Assembly (NCBI GenBank): GCA_031177685.1
Contig: JAPSGI010000005.1
Location: 145,949 to 209,948, forward strand
Direction: 5' to 3'
DNA: 64,000 nt
Source: Solirubrobacteraceae bacterium
Lineage (GTDB): Bacteria > Actinomycetota > Thermoleophilia > Solirubrobacterales > Solirubrobacteraceae
In this document: piece by piece, positions 16,184 through 23,995 of the stretch
Layout: every line of letters begins with the position of its first letter
Position numbering within the stretch: position 1 is the first letter of the stretch
Translations under genes and position numbers: made by a program
Notes under the pieces: model-generated
Databases searched by the model: none
Told to the model about the DNA's origin: nothing
What the model saw: the letters and a program-made list of their open reading frames with translations, nothing else

Positions 16184-16750
16184 CTATCCGCCGCGCCCGG
16201 GCCTCCCGAAGCGCAGCGAGGCCAGCGTGCGCTGCGCCTCCACGAACCGCACGGCGTCCGGCGGGACCGCCGCGAACACGGTCACCACGTACGTGCGCCA
16301 GCGCGACGCCGCCACCGCGGAGAGGATGCGGACGCGCCGCCTCCCGGGCGCCGTGCCCGCCAGCTCGGCGGTCCGCGCCCGCGCGCTGCCCAGCCGGCCG
16401 CGCCCCGCGGCGACCACGCGCGCCGGCCGGTAGGAGGACAGCAGTGCTCGGCGCGTGTCGCGCGCGACCCGGCTCACGAACGAGCCCGAAGTGGGCGACG
16501 CGACGACGATCGTCACCGTGGCGCCCGGACCGGTCAGGCGAGTCGCCCGCCGACCCTCGCGCACGCGCCATCCCGCGGGCACCCGCAGCGAGTACCCGTA
16601 CCGCGCCTGCGCGTAGACCGAGCTGACCGCGGCCGGCGTCGCGCCGGCGCGCCGTGGCGGCGGCTCGTCGTCGTCCGTCCCCCGCCAGACGAGCGCGGCC
16701 AGGACCGCGGTGGCGAGGATCGCCACCGCGGCCCACCCCGCGCGGGTCAT
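16184..16750 (-). CDS. membrane-anchored extracytoplasmic protein of unknown function
   Basis: A 188-residue protein with one N-terminal transmembrane helix (AGWAAVAILATAVLAALVW), a polar linker and an outer domain of about 140 residues. The domain contains YGYSLRVPAGWRV and an alternating beta pattern ending in RFVEAQRTLASLRF, which resembles the PsbP-like domains common in secreted actinobacterial proteins; I infer this from the Y-x-x-x-x-P-x-x-W pattern only. Its ATG overlaps the stop of the LAFTG surface protein by 4 nt, so the two are probably made together at the cell surface. Confidence 0.65.
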   Translation of the reverse strand: MTRAGWAAVAILATAVLAALVWRGTDDDEPPPRRAGATPAAVSSVYAQARYGYSLRVPAGWRVREGRRATRLTGPGATVTIVVASPTSGSFVSRVARDTRRALLSSYRPARVVAAGRGRLGSARARTAELAGTAPGRRRVRILSAVAASRWRTYVVTVFAAVPPDAVRFVEAQRTLASLRFGRPGRGG

Positions 16751-18207
16751 GTCCGCAGCAGCCTCCGGCGGACGCCGATCCCGGCGGCGAGGAGCAGCAG
16801 CCCGGCGATCAGGACCGACACGAGGTCGCCGCCGGTGAAGGCGAGCGCCCGCGCCGGGAACTCGGAGTCGTCGGCGCGCGACGTGCAGTCGGGATCGTCC
16901 GGGAAGTCGATCCGGCCGTCGCCGTCGTTGTCCAGGCCGTCGGAGCATTGCGTCGGGCCACCCGCGGCGGTCCGCTCCCGCTCGCCGACCGCCGTGTCCG
17001 GGGCGACGCCGCCCTCGTCCGGAGCGCCGCGGTCGCGGCCGCGGGTCTCACCGCCCGGGGCATCGCCCTGGTCCGGGGCTCCGCGCGGGCCGGCCGCGCC
17101 GCCGGGCCCGTTCGGGTTGGCCAGCGACTCCGCACCCGACGCACTCACCTTGGCCAGCGCGGTGTCGCCCGTGGACAGGGCGAACACGGACAGCGCCTCG
17201 CGCACGCCAGACGGCAGCGGCGCCTGGCCGCCCACGTCGTCGGCGTTGCAGACGATCGGCAGCAGCGGGTCGATGCCCGCCGTCGTGTCCGGCGTGCCGT
17301 TGCCGCACCCGGGCGCCGGGAGCGGGACGCCGCTCTGCCCGAGCTGGATCAGGCTGGAGCTGTTCTGGGTCTGCGGCGCGCGGCCGGCGCACCCCGTGGA
17401 CGTGGAGGTGCTGCGCCCCACACCCGCCACCGTGTTGCCGCCGGCGCTCACGCTCGCCAGCGTGCTCGAACCCGCAGCCGTCTGGCAATCGCCGGACTGC
17501 GAGACGTCGCCGGTGGACTCCGCCACCCCCACGTCGAGGCCGCTCCCGCCGCCGACCGTGGCGTGCGCGGTCGAGTAGCGGTTGGTCGAGCCGGTCTGGG
17601 TCGTGCTCGAGTCAGCGGTGAGCGCGCTCAGGCACACGCTGCTGCCGGTGCACAGCTGGTCGAGGACCCGCTGGAGTCCCTCCAGCGGCCCGTGGTTGGT
17701 CTGGCCGGGCGTGCTGTCCACGCCGAGCAGCTCGTTGCCGAACAGCGCGGCGATCGTGATGTGGCCGTGGTAGGAGCCATCCGGCCGCTGCTCGCCCCGC
17801 GAGCGCCCGAGGACGACCTCCTCGCCGCTGTCGCTGCCGTCGGGGCTGCCGCCCTGCGGCCGCTCGGCGCTCGGGCCGAGGTCGACGGCGGCCACGGTGC
17901 CCTGTCCGTGCGGATTCGTACCGTGCAGGGGCGGCTGGGTCCGCGGGGTCGGGGACGTCGCACGTTCTTGCACGCCGCCGGGCGTTCGGCCGTCTCGCGT
18001 CGCGCCCAGCGCGCCGGTCGTACGGCGGACGGTCTCGGTCACGCCCCCCACCGTGCCGCGGCCGGTCTCCAGGACGTCGCCGACCGTGACCCCGCCCCCG
18101 CTGCCGGAGCTCACCAGCGGCAGCGCCGCGAGAAGTAGGAGTCCCGCGACCAGCGAACCGGCGGCCGCCAGCGTGCGCCGGACGAGTGCTGTATCCCTGC
18201 CTTCCAT
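16747..18207 (-). CDS. secreted LAFTG-anchored (sortase substrate) surface protein
   Basis: A 486-residue protein with an N-terminal signal sequence (about 10-35), a long Gly/Ser/Thr-rich outer region with paired cysteines, and a C-terminus that reads ALAFTGG, then a hydrophobic helix and RRRLLRT. That is a cell-wall sorting signal of the LAxTG type used by class E sortases in high-GC Gram-positives. Just before it, about 420-450, lies a calcium-site-like segment DGLDNDGDGRIDFPDDPDC bracketed by cysteines. No sortase gene is in the window. Downstream is a membrane-anchored protein gene, overlapped by 4 nt. Adhesive or structural role is likely; no catalytic motif is seen. Confidence 0.75.
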   Translation of the reverse strand: MEGRDTALVRRTLAAAGSLVAGLLLLAALPLVSSGSGGGVTVGDVLETGRGTVGGVTETVRRTTGALGATRDGRTPGGVQERATSPTPRTQPPLHGTNPHGQGTVAAVDLGPSAERPQGGSPDGSDSGEEVVLGRSRGEQRPDGSYHGHITIAALFGNELLGVDSTPGQTNHGPLEGLQRVLDQLCTGSSVCLSALTADSSTTQTGSTNRYSTAHATVGGGSGLDVGVAESTGDVSQSGDCQTAAGSSTLASVSAGGNTVAGVGRSTSTSTGCAGRAPQTQNSSSLIQLGQSGVPLPAPGCGNGTPDTTAGIDPLLPIVCNADDVGGQAPLPSGVREALSVFALSTGDTALAKVSASGAESLANPNGPGGAAGPRGAPDQGDAPGGETRGRDRGAPDEGGVAPDTAVGERERTAAGGPTQCSDGLDNDGDGRIDFPDDPDCTSRADDSEFPARALAFTGGDLVSVLIAGLLLLAAGIGVRRRLLRT

Positions 18208-18310
18208 ATCCCTGCCCCCTGTCGCGCCCGGTGGGCGTCTCCCGACATCGAAACCAAGGACTTACCCCCTTTTGCTGCGCAAACCGCGCAAAACTTCACA
18301 ATCCCGCCCC

Positions 18311-19516
18311 ATGGAGCGCTCAGCGCAGCCGCGCTCGGCGGTGCCGGCGCCGGTCCGCGACTCGCTCGCCGCGCTCGTGGCCTCGCGCGCACTGGTGTGG
18401 GCCGTGGGAGTCACCGCGTTCGTGACCTACGGGACCCGCGACCCGCGCGTGCCCCACCTCGGGGCCGTAGCCGACGCGCTGGCCGCGCCGATCTCGCGCT
18501 GGGACTCCGTGCACTTCCAGACGATCGCGGCGCAGGGATACGTCCGCGAGGACCTCGCCGCGTTCTTCCCGCTCTACCCGCTGGCCGCGCGCGCGGCGGG
18601 CTGGCTGACCGGCTCGCTGCTGGCCGGCGGGGCGCTGGTGTCGCTCGTCGCTTTCCTGGCCGGCCTGTACGCGGTCCACCGGCTCGCCGAGTTGGAGCTG
18701 GGCGCGGCGGCCGCGCGCCGGACGGTATGGCTGCTCGCCTTCTTCCCCGCGGCCCTGTTCTTCTCCGCCTTCTACACCGAGGCGCTGTATCTCGCGCTGA
18801 CCGCCGGGGCGATCTACCTGGCGCGCACCGGGCGCTTCGCATGGGCGTGCGCGCTCGGCGCGCTGGCCAGCGCCACGCGCAACACGGGCGTGCTGGTGCT
18901 CGTGCCGATCGCGCTGCTCTACCTCTACGGCCCGCGGACCGATCGCCCGCCGGCGCCGGCGCGCGGCTGGCGCCCCCGTTATCCCGTACGAGCCGACCTC
19001 GCCTGGCTGGCGCTCGTGCCCGCGGGCCTCATCGCGTACTCGCTGTACCAGTGGGCGAAGTTCGACGACCCGCTGGCCACCTGGCACGTGCAGACGTTCT
19101 GGAGCCGCGGCTTCCACGGGCCGTTCAGCGCCGTCTGGTACGCAATCCCCGAGACGATCGAGGCCGCGGGCGAGCTCTTCACCGGCTCGAACGACACCTT
19201 CGAGTCGCCGGCGGCGAAGCTGGCGCTGTTCGGGGCGCTCGTCCTCGCCGCCGCCGGACTCGCCGGCGCCTTCCGTCGCCTCCCGATCGCCTACGGCGCG
19301 TACATGCTGGTCGCGCTCGTCCCGCCGCTGTCGAGCCCCTGGCCCGAGCACCCGCTGATGTCGTTCCCTCGCTTCCTCGCGGTGCTGTTCCCACTGCACA
19401 TGTGGCTGGCCATCCACACGGCCGACCGCCGCCGCTTCGCGGCCGTCCTCGTCGTCTTCGCGGGCATGCTCGGCTTCCTGACCGCGAAGTTCGCGACGTG
19501 GGGGTGGGCCGGATGA
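18311..19516 (+). CDS. PIG-V-like polyprenyl-linked mannosyltransferase, multi-pass membrane protein
   Basis: A 401-residue GT-C type protein with about eight to ten transmembrane helices. After the first helix comes SRWDSVHFQTIAAQGYV, the conserved acidic luminal loop of the PIG-V family, followed by FFPLYPLAARAAGWL. Such enzymes use polyprenyl-phosphate mannose as donor and add mannose to lipids or proteins outside the membrane. The start ATG at 18311 is chosen because upstream codons are antisense of the surface protein gene. It converges with rmlB, with a GC-rich hairpin between them. Confidence 0.82.
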   Translation: MERSAQPRSAVPAPVRDSLAALVASRALVWAVGVTAFVTYGTRDPRVPHLGAVADALAAPISRWDSVHFQTIAAQGYVREDLAAFFPLYPLAARAAGWLTGSLLAGGALVSLVAFLAGLYAVHRLAELELGAAAARRTVWLLAFFPAALFFSAFYTEALYLALTAGAIYLARTGRFAWACALGALASATRNTGVLVLVPIALLYLYGPRTDRPPAPARGWRPRYPVRADLAWLALVPAGLIAYSLYQWAKFDDPLATWHVQTFWSRGFHGPFSAVWYAIPETIEAAGELFTGSNDTFESPAAKLALFGALVLAAAGLAGAFRRLPIAYGAYMLVALVPPLSSPWPEHPLMSFPRFLAVLFPLHMWLAIHTADRRRFAAVLVVFAGMLGFLTAKFATWGWAG

Positions 19517-19524
19517 GTACCTCT

Positions 19525-19543
19525 GCGGGGCGTCCCGCCCCGC
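19525..19543. terminator. hairpin between convergent mannosyltransferase and rmlB genes
   Basis: An 8-bp perfect stem (19525-19532 with 19536-19543) closes a TCC loop. It lies nine bases past one stop codon and sixteen before the other, so it can end transcription from both sides. There is no T-tract. Confidence 0.5.
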
Positions 19544-19558
19544 GATCGACCGGTTGGG

Positions 19559-20575
19559 CTACGTCCGGTCGCCCTTAACTCGCAGGACTCGGCCGTACTG
19601 GCGCTCGTAGTACTCGCGGTACTCGCCCGAGCGGATGGGCTCCCACCACCACGCGTTGTCGCGGTACCACGCGACGGTGCGCTCGAGGCCCTCGTCGAAG
19701 CGCACGCGCGGCTCCCAGCCGAGGCCGCGGACCTTCTCCGAGGACAGCGAGTAGCGGCGGTCGTGGCCGGGGCGGTCCGTGACGAACTCGATCAGCGATT
19801 CGTCGCGGCCGGTGTGGCGCAGGATCGCGTGTACGACCTCGAGGTTGGGGCACTCGTCAGGGCCGCCGGCGTTGTAGACCTCGCCCGGCTCCCCGCGCTC
19901 CAGGACCGTGCCGATCGCGCGCGCGAAGTCCTCGACGTAGATCCAGTTGCGCACGTTCATGCCGTCGCCGTACACGGGCAGCGGGTCGCCGGCCAGCGCG
20001 TTGAGGACCATCAGCGGGATCAGCTTCTCCGGGTACTGGTAGGGGCCGTAGTTGTTGGAGCCGCGCACGATCAGCGTCTCGGTCCCGAAGGTGTGGAAGT
20101 AGGAGGAGACGAGCAGGTCGGCGCCCGCCTTGCTCGCGCTGTAGGGCGACGACGGCGCGAGCGGCGACTCCTCGGTGAACGTCCCCTCCTCGATCGAGCC
20201 GTAGACCTCGTCGGTGGAGACCTGCACGTGGCGCAGGCCGCGCTCGCGCGCCGCCTCCAGCAGCACGTACGTGCCGCGCCCGTTGGTGTCAACGAAGGCG
20301 TCGGGCTCGGCGATCGAGCGGTCGACGTGCGTCTCGGCCGCGAAGTTCACCACGGCGTCGGCGCCGGCGATCGCCTCGGCGACCGCGGCGGCGTCCTCGA
20401 TCGCGCCGCGCCGGAAGGAGAAGCCCGGCTCGGCGCGCAGGTCGCGCAGGTTCTCCTCGCGACCCGCGTAGGTGAGCTTGTCGAGCACCACGATCTCGTC
20501 GCCGTGCTCGCGCACCCGCTGGCGCGCGAACGCCGAGCCGATGAACCCGGCACCGCCGCAGACGAGCAGCCTCAC
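19559..20575 (-). CDS. rmlB: dTDP-glucose 4,6-dehydratase
   Basis: A 338-residue extended short-chain dehydrogenase. The NAD-binding motif is CGGAGFIGSAF near the N-terminus, the active site has STDEVYG (Thr-Asp-Glu) and the catalytic Tyr-x-x-x-Lys in PYSASKAGADL, and RGSNNYGPYQYPEKLIP is the family signature. It makes dTDP-4-keto-6-deoxyglucose, the precursor of rhamnose. Start GTG 20575 overlaps the rmlD stop by 4 nt. rmlA lies three genes upstream on the same strand. Cytosolic; supplies sugar for the cell envelope. Confidence 0.95.
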   Translation of the reverse strand: MRLLVCGGAGFIGSAFARQRVREHGDEIVVLDKLTYAGREENLRDLRAEPGFSFRRGAIEDAAAVAEAIAGADAVVNFAAETHVDRSIAEPDAFVDTNGRGTYVLLEAARERGLRHVQVSTDEVYGSIEEGTFTEESPLAPSSPYSASKAGADLLVSSYFHTFGTETLIVRGSNNYGPYQYPEKLIPLMVLNALAGDPLPVYGDGMNVRNWIYVEDFARAIGTVLERGEPGEVYNAGGPDECPNLEVVHAILRHTGRDESLIEFVTDRPGHDRRYSLSSEKVRGLGWEPRVRFDEGLERTVAWYRDNAWWWEPIRSGEYREYYERQYGRVLRVKGDRT

Positions 20576-21411
20576 GCCGCCACCCGCTCCGCGAGGTACT
20601 CGGCGAGGCCGTCCTGCCAGGGCGCGAGCCGCGGCGCGTCGCGACGCTGACTGACCAGCACGCTGAACGCGGGCCGCGGTGCGGGCCGCGGGAACTCCTC
20701 GGTCGTGGTCTCCTCCGCGCGGCAGTCGACGCCCGCGGCGCGGAAGATCTCGCGCGCGAAGGCGTACCACGACGCCGCCCCGGTGCCCGCCACGTGGAAG
20801 GTCCCCGTGGCGCCGCCCGCGGCCAGCGCGACCAGCGCCGGCGCGAGGTGACCGGTGTACGTCGGACACCCGATCTGGTCCCCGACCACGCGCACGACGT
20901 CGCGCTCGGTGCCCAGCGCCAGCATCGTCTCGACGAAGTTGCGCCCGCCCGTGCCGAACAGCCACGACGAGCGCACGATCGCGCGGGCGCCCGGCCCGTC
21001 GCCCACGGCTCGCTCGCCGGCGAGCTTGCTGCGCCCGTAGGCGGACAGCGGCGCGGTCGGGTCGGACTCCACGTACGGCGCGCCCTTGGTGCCGTCGAAG
21101 ACGTAGTCGGAGGACACGTGGACGACGCCGGCACCCGCGCCGGTCGCCGCGGCGGCGACGTGGCCCGCCCCGTTCCCGTTGACGCGCGTCGCCTCCGCCT
21201 CGTCGGCCTCGGCGCCGTCCACGTCCGTCCACGCGGCGCAGTTGACGACCGCGCCGGGCGATGCGTCCGCGACGGCGCGGCGCACGGCCGACGCGTCGGT
21301 CACGTCCAGCTCCGCCCGGGGCAGGCCGACGACGTCATGGCCGGCCGCCTCGGCGACCCGCACGACGTCGCGGCCGAGCATTCCCCCGGCCCCGGTCACG
21401 AGCATGCGCAT
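20572..21411 (-). CDS. rmlD: dTDP-4-dehydrorhamnose reductase
   Basis: A 279-residue reductase of the RmlD family that converts dTDP-4-keto-L-rhamnose to dTDP-L-rhamnose with NAD(P)H. The N-terminal nucleotide motif is VTGAGGMLGRDV, followed by VVNCAAWTDVDGAE, SSDYVFDGTK and the catalytic Tyr-Lys in PLSAYGRSKLAGE, all standard. The stop is fused to the rmlB start. No rmlC epimerase is found between rmlA and rmlB, so that step must be encoded elsewhere. Confidence 0.94.
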   Translation of the reverse strand: MRMLVTGAGGMLGRDVVRVAEAAGHDVVGLPRAELDVTDASAVRRAVADASPGAVVNCAAWTDVDGAEADEAEATRVNGNGAGHVAAAATGAGAGVVHVSSDYVFDGTKGAPYVESDPTAPLSAYGRSKLAGERAVGDGPGARAIVRSSWLFGTGGRNFVETMLALGTERDVVRVVGDQIGCPTYTGHLAPALVALAAGGATGTFHVAGTGAASWYAFAREIFRAAGVDCRAEETTTEEFPRPAPRPAFSVLVSQRRDAPRLAPWQDGLAEYLAERVAA

Positions 21412-21460
21412 GCCCTAAGGCATAGCGCAAAGCGGCGCTCCCGGCGGAGCGGCCGCCGTT

Positions 21461-21607
21461 CTAGTCGAGCTTGCCGATCTTGAAGATCTTCGTCCCGCAG
21501 TCGGGGCAGACGCCCTGGATGGCCGGGCGACCGTTCTTCATGGTCACCTGCTGGGCGTCCTTGATCTCGACCTTCTTGCGCTCCTTGACGCAATAACCCT
21601 GTGGCAT
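21461..21607 (-). CDS. DUF5679 small zinc-ribbon-like protein
   Basis: A 48-residue protein starting MPQGYCVKERKKVEIKDA. It has one Cys near the start and a CPDC pair near the end (GVCPDCGTKIFKIG), a layout that could hold a metal with one more ligand. DUF5679 proteins of this size are widespread in Actinobacteria and Chloroflexi and have no established function. A very strong GGAGGAGG sits before the ATG at 21607, which decides the start over the longer frame beginning at 21691. It lies between rmlA and rmlD. Confidence 0.8.
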   Translation of the reverse strand: MPQGYCVKERKKVEIKDAQQVTMKNGRPAIQGVCPDCGTKIFKIGKLD

Positions 21608-21722
21608 GAGCCACCTCCTCCGAGAGGGTTGACGCGACCACCGTAGGGCAGGAAGCGGACGCTTCCAAGCCCATCGCGTAACAAACGTCACAAAGTCTGC
21701 GCCAAGCTGGCGGCGGGTGCGG

Positions 21723-22796
21723 CTAGAGAATGCCGATCTCGCTGTTGTCGCCCACCATGAAGCGGTAGGCGCGGGGCTGGCGGCCGTCGCGGCCGATCGA
21801 CACGTTGCGCCCGAGCAGGGAGCTCTCCATGCGGCCGTCCAGCGCGCGCACGGACGAGCCGGCGAGCAGGATCGAGTGCTCGACCTCGGCCTGCTCGATC
21901 ACGCACTCCTCGCCGATGGCGGTGTACGGGCCGACGTAGGCGTCGACCACGCGCGCCCCGGCGCCCACGATCGCCGGCCCGCGGACGTAGCTGCGCTCCA
22001 GCCGCGCACCCGGCTCGACGACGACGCGCCCGCCGATCTGGGAGTCGACCAGCTCGCCGTCCACGCGCGACTCGATCGTGTCGAGCACGAGGCGGTTGGC
22101 CTCGAGCATGTCCTCCAGGCGCCCGGTGTCCTTCCACCAGCCCTTGACGATGTGCGGCTCCACGCGCCGTCCGCCGTCCACCAGGTGCTGGATCGCGTCG
22201 GTGATCTCGAGCTCGCCGCGCCCGGACGGCGAGATCGCGCGCGCCGCCTCGTGGATCGCGGGGGTGAACATGTAGACGCCGACCAGCGCGAGGTCGGTGG
22301 CCGGACTCGACGGCTTCTCCGACAGGCGCACGACCTGCCCGCCGTCCAGCTCCGCCACCCCGTAGTTCTCGGGATCGGGCACCGCGGTGAGCAGGATCAG
22401 CGCCTCGGGCTCGTTGGTGCGGAACGCCGCCACCAGGTCCTCGATCCCGCCCTGCAGCAGGTTGTCGCCCAGGTACATGACGAAGGCGGAGTCGCCGAGG
22501 AACGGCTGGGCGGTCAGGACCGCGTGGGCCAGCCCCAGCGGCGCGTCCTGCTCGATGTAGGTGATGCCGACGCCGAAGCGCGAGCCGTCGCCCACGGCGG
22601 TACGGATCTCTCCGCCGGTCTCCGGCGCGACGATGATCCCCACCTCGCGGATCCCCGCCGCGGCCATCGCCTCGATGCCGTAGAACAGCACCGGCTTGTT
22701 GGCCACGGGCACGAGCTGCTTGGCGGACGTGTGGGTGATCGGGCGCAGCCGCGTGCCCTTGCCGCCGGACAGGATCAGGCCTTTGAGGTCCTCCAC
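21723..22796 (-). CDS. rmlA: glucose-1-phosphate thymidylyltransferase, long form
   Basis: A 357-residue nucleotidyltransferase that activates glucose 1-phosphate with dTTP, the first step to dTDP-rhamnose. The pyrophosphorylase motif is ILSGGKGTRLRPITH, with the sugar-site segment LSEKPSSPATDLALVGVY and WWKDTGRLEDMLEAN. After residue 240 the protein has a left-handed beta-helix with hexapeptide-like repeats (VVEPGARLERSYVRGPAIVG), typical of the long StrD-like form rather than the 290-residue enteric type. The downstream genes are DUF5679, rmlD and rmlB. Confidence 0.93.
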   Translation of the reverse strand: MEDLKGLILSGGKGTRLRPITHTSAKQLVPVANKPVLFYGIEAMAAAGIREVGIIVAPETGGEIRTAVGDGSRFGVGITYIEQDAPLGLAHAVLTAQPFLGDSAFVMYLGDNLLQGGIEDLVAAFRTNEPEALILLTAVPDPENYGVAELDGGQVVRLSEKPSSPATDLALVGVYMFTPAIHEAARAISPSGRGELEITDAIQHLVDGGRRVEPHIVKGWWKDTGRLEDMLEANRLVLDTIESRVDGELVDSQIGGRVVVEPGARLERSYVRGPAIVGAGARVVDAYVGPYTAIGEECVIEQAEVEHSILLAGSSVRALDGRMESSLLGRNVSIGRDGRQPRAYRFMVGDNSEIGIL

Positions 22797-22814
22797 GCCG
22801 GGGACCGTAGCGGT

Positions 22815-23282
22815 TCAGTACGTCCCGGCCAGCTTGCGGTGATCCCACGTGGCACGCCGGCCGACCTCCACGAACTCCAGGCCCACGCGCTTGCGCGCCT
22901 GCGCGCGAAAGGCGTCGCGCATCGCGTCGAACTCGGGGCCCGTGCCGCTGTAGCGGTTCACCAGCGCGACCCCGACGCCGGCGACCGTCTCGACGTCGCG
23001 GTGCAGCCGCACCTCGGTGCGCAGCATCACGCCGCGCAGCTCCTCGTAGCGCTCGCCGTCCTCGACCTGCAGCGTGGCGCGCGGGTCGCGCTCGAGGTTG
23101 CGCGTCTTCTGCGACTTGGCGTAGGTCCACCCCCACAGGCAGCCGTCGCGCACGACGTACCACAGCGGCATCAGGTGCGGCCAGCCGTCGTGCCCGTGGG
23201 TCGCCACGACCACCACGCGCTGCTCCTCCAGAAACGCCTCGACCTCTGCGTCGGTCATCCGGATCTGCTCGCGCCGGCTCAC
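22815..23282 (-). CDS. pyridoxamine 5'-phosphate oxidase-like FMN/F420-binding protein
   Basis: A 155-residue split-barrel flavoprotein. VVVVATHGHDGWPHLMPLWY near residues 24-43 and LWGWTYAKSQKTRNLERDPR are the flavin-binding strands of the PNPOx-like superfamily, which in actinobacteria includes F420-dependent reductases. Substrate cannot be read from sequence. The start is a GTG at 23282. It follows a tetratricopeptide-like gene by 11 nt and precedes rmlA by 18 nt, all on the same strand, so they may share a transcript by proximity only. Confidence 0.8.
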   Translation of the reverse strand: MSRREQIRMTDAEVEAFLEEQRVVVVATHGHDGWPHLMPLWYVVRDGCLWGWTYAKSQKTRNLERDPRATLQVEDGERYEELRGVMLRTEVRLHRDVETVAGVGVALVNRYSGTGPEFDAMRDAFRAQARKRVGLEFVEVGRRATWDHRKLAGTY

Positions 23283-23293
23283 CGCCGCGCACC

Positions 23294-23995
23294 CTACCCG
23301 CGCCGGTCCGGTGGACTCGTCGCGCGGTGCGGCCGCTTGAAGCTTCCGACCAGTTCCATGAAATGCCCGGCGGTGGTGGGCGCCTCTTGCACGATGGCCA
23401 GCGAGGGGTCCCGCCGCGCCCAGTCGGCCAGGTCGAATGCTCGGTCGCGCGGCGCCCGGTTCAGGGCCGTCGCGAGGTGAGCCAGAGCCGCCTCGGCCAT
23501 CTCGACCGTCGCCTTCGCCTCGCCGGCCACACGGCCAAACCAGCACGCCAAGCTGTAGTGGGCGCGGTACGAGACCCGGTCGTCTCTCGCGGCGACGATC
23601 ACCCGATCCGCCTGCGCCTGAGCCCGCCTCACGTCTCCCAGTTCGTGCAGCGAGACCGCCGCGGCGATCCGGGTGCAGGGCTCGACGGTCTGCGCGAGGA
23701 ACTCCCCGAGCTTGTCGTCGGGGCGCCGCGGACGCCGGACGAGAGGACGCCGCCAGCGCGACACGTCGCGGCGGAACGCGAGCCAGTCGAGCATCTGGCC
23801 GCAGTCGGCGAGCACCAGGGTGGCGACCTCCAGGGCCTGCGGCTCGGGCTGGGCCGCCTCGGTGCGCAGGCGGTGGGCCTCGATCGCGCCGTGCCGGTCC
23901 GCGGCGAGGTTCAGGAGCTGCGCGGCGAGCTGGAACCCGAGCCGGTAGTAGTTCGGGTCGGCCAGGTACGGCCGCTGCCTCGTCGGGTCTCTCAC
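23294..23995 (-). CDS. hypothetical helical (TPR-like) protein
   Basis: A 233-residue soluble protein, mostly alpha-helical. Segments such as YRLGFQLAAQLLNLAADRHG and RVSYRAHYSLACWFGRVAGE look like degenerate tetratricopeptide pairs. No catalytic motif or signal peptide is visible. Its GTG overlaps the stop of the upstream TPR membrane protein gene by 4 nt, which argues the two work together as an assembly or scaffold pair. I do not recognise a named family. Confidence 0.6.
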   Translation of the reverse strand: MRDPTRQRPYLADPNYYRLGFQLAAQLLNLAADRHGAIEAHRLRTEAAQPEPQALEVATLVLADCGQMLDWLAFRRDVSRWRRPLVRRPRRPDDKLGEFLAQTVEPCTRIAAAVSLHELGDVRRAQAQADRVIVAARDDRVSYRAHYSLACWFGRVAGEAKATVEMAEAALAHLATALNRAPRDRAFDLADWARRDPSLAIVQEAPTTAGHFMELVGSFKRPHRATSPPDRRG

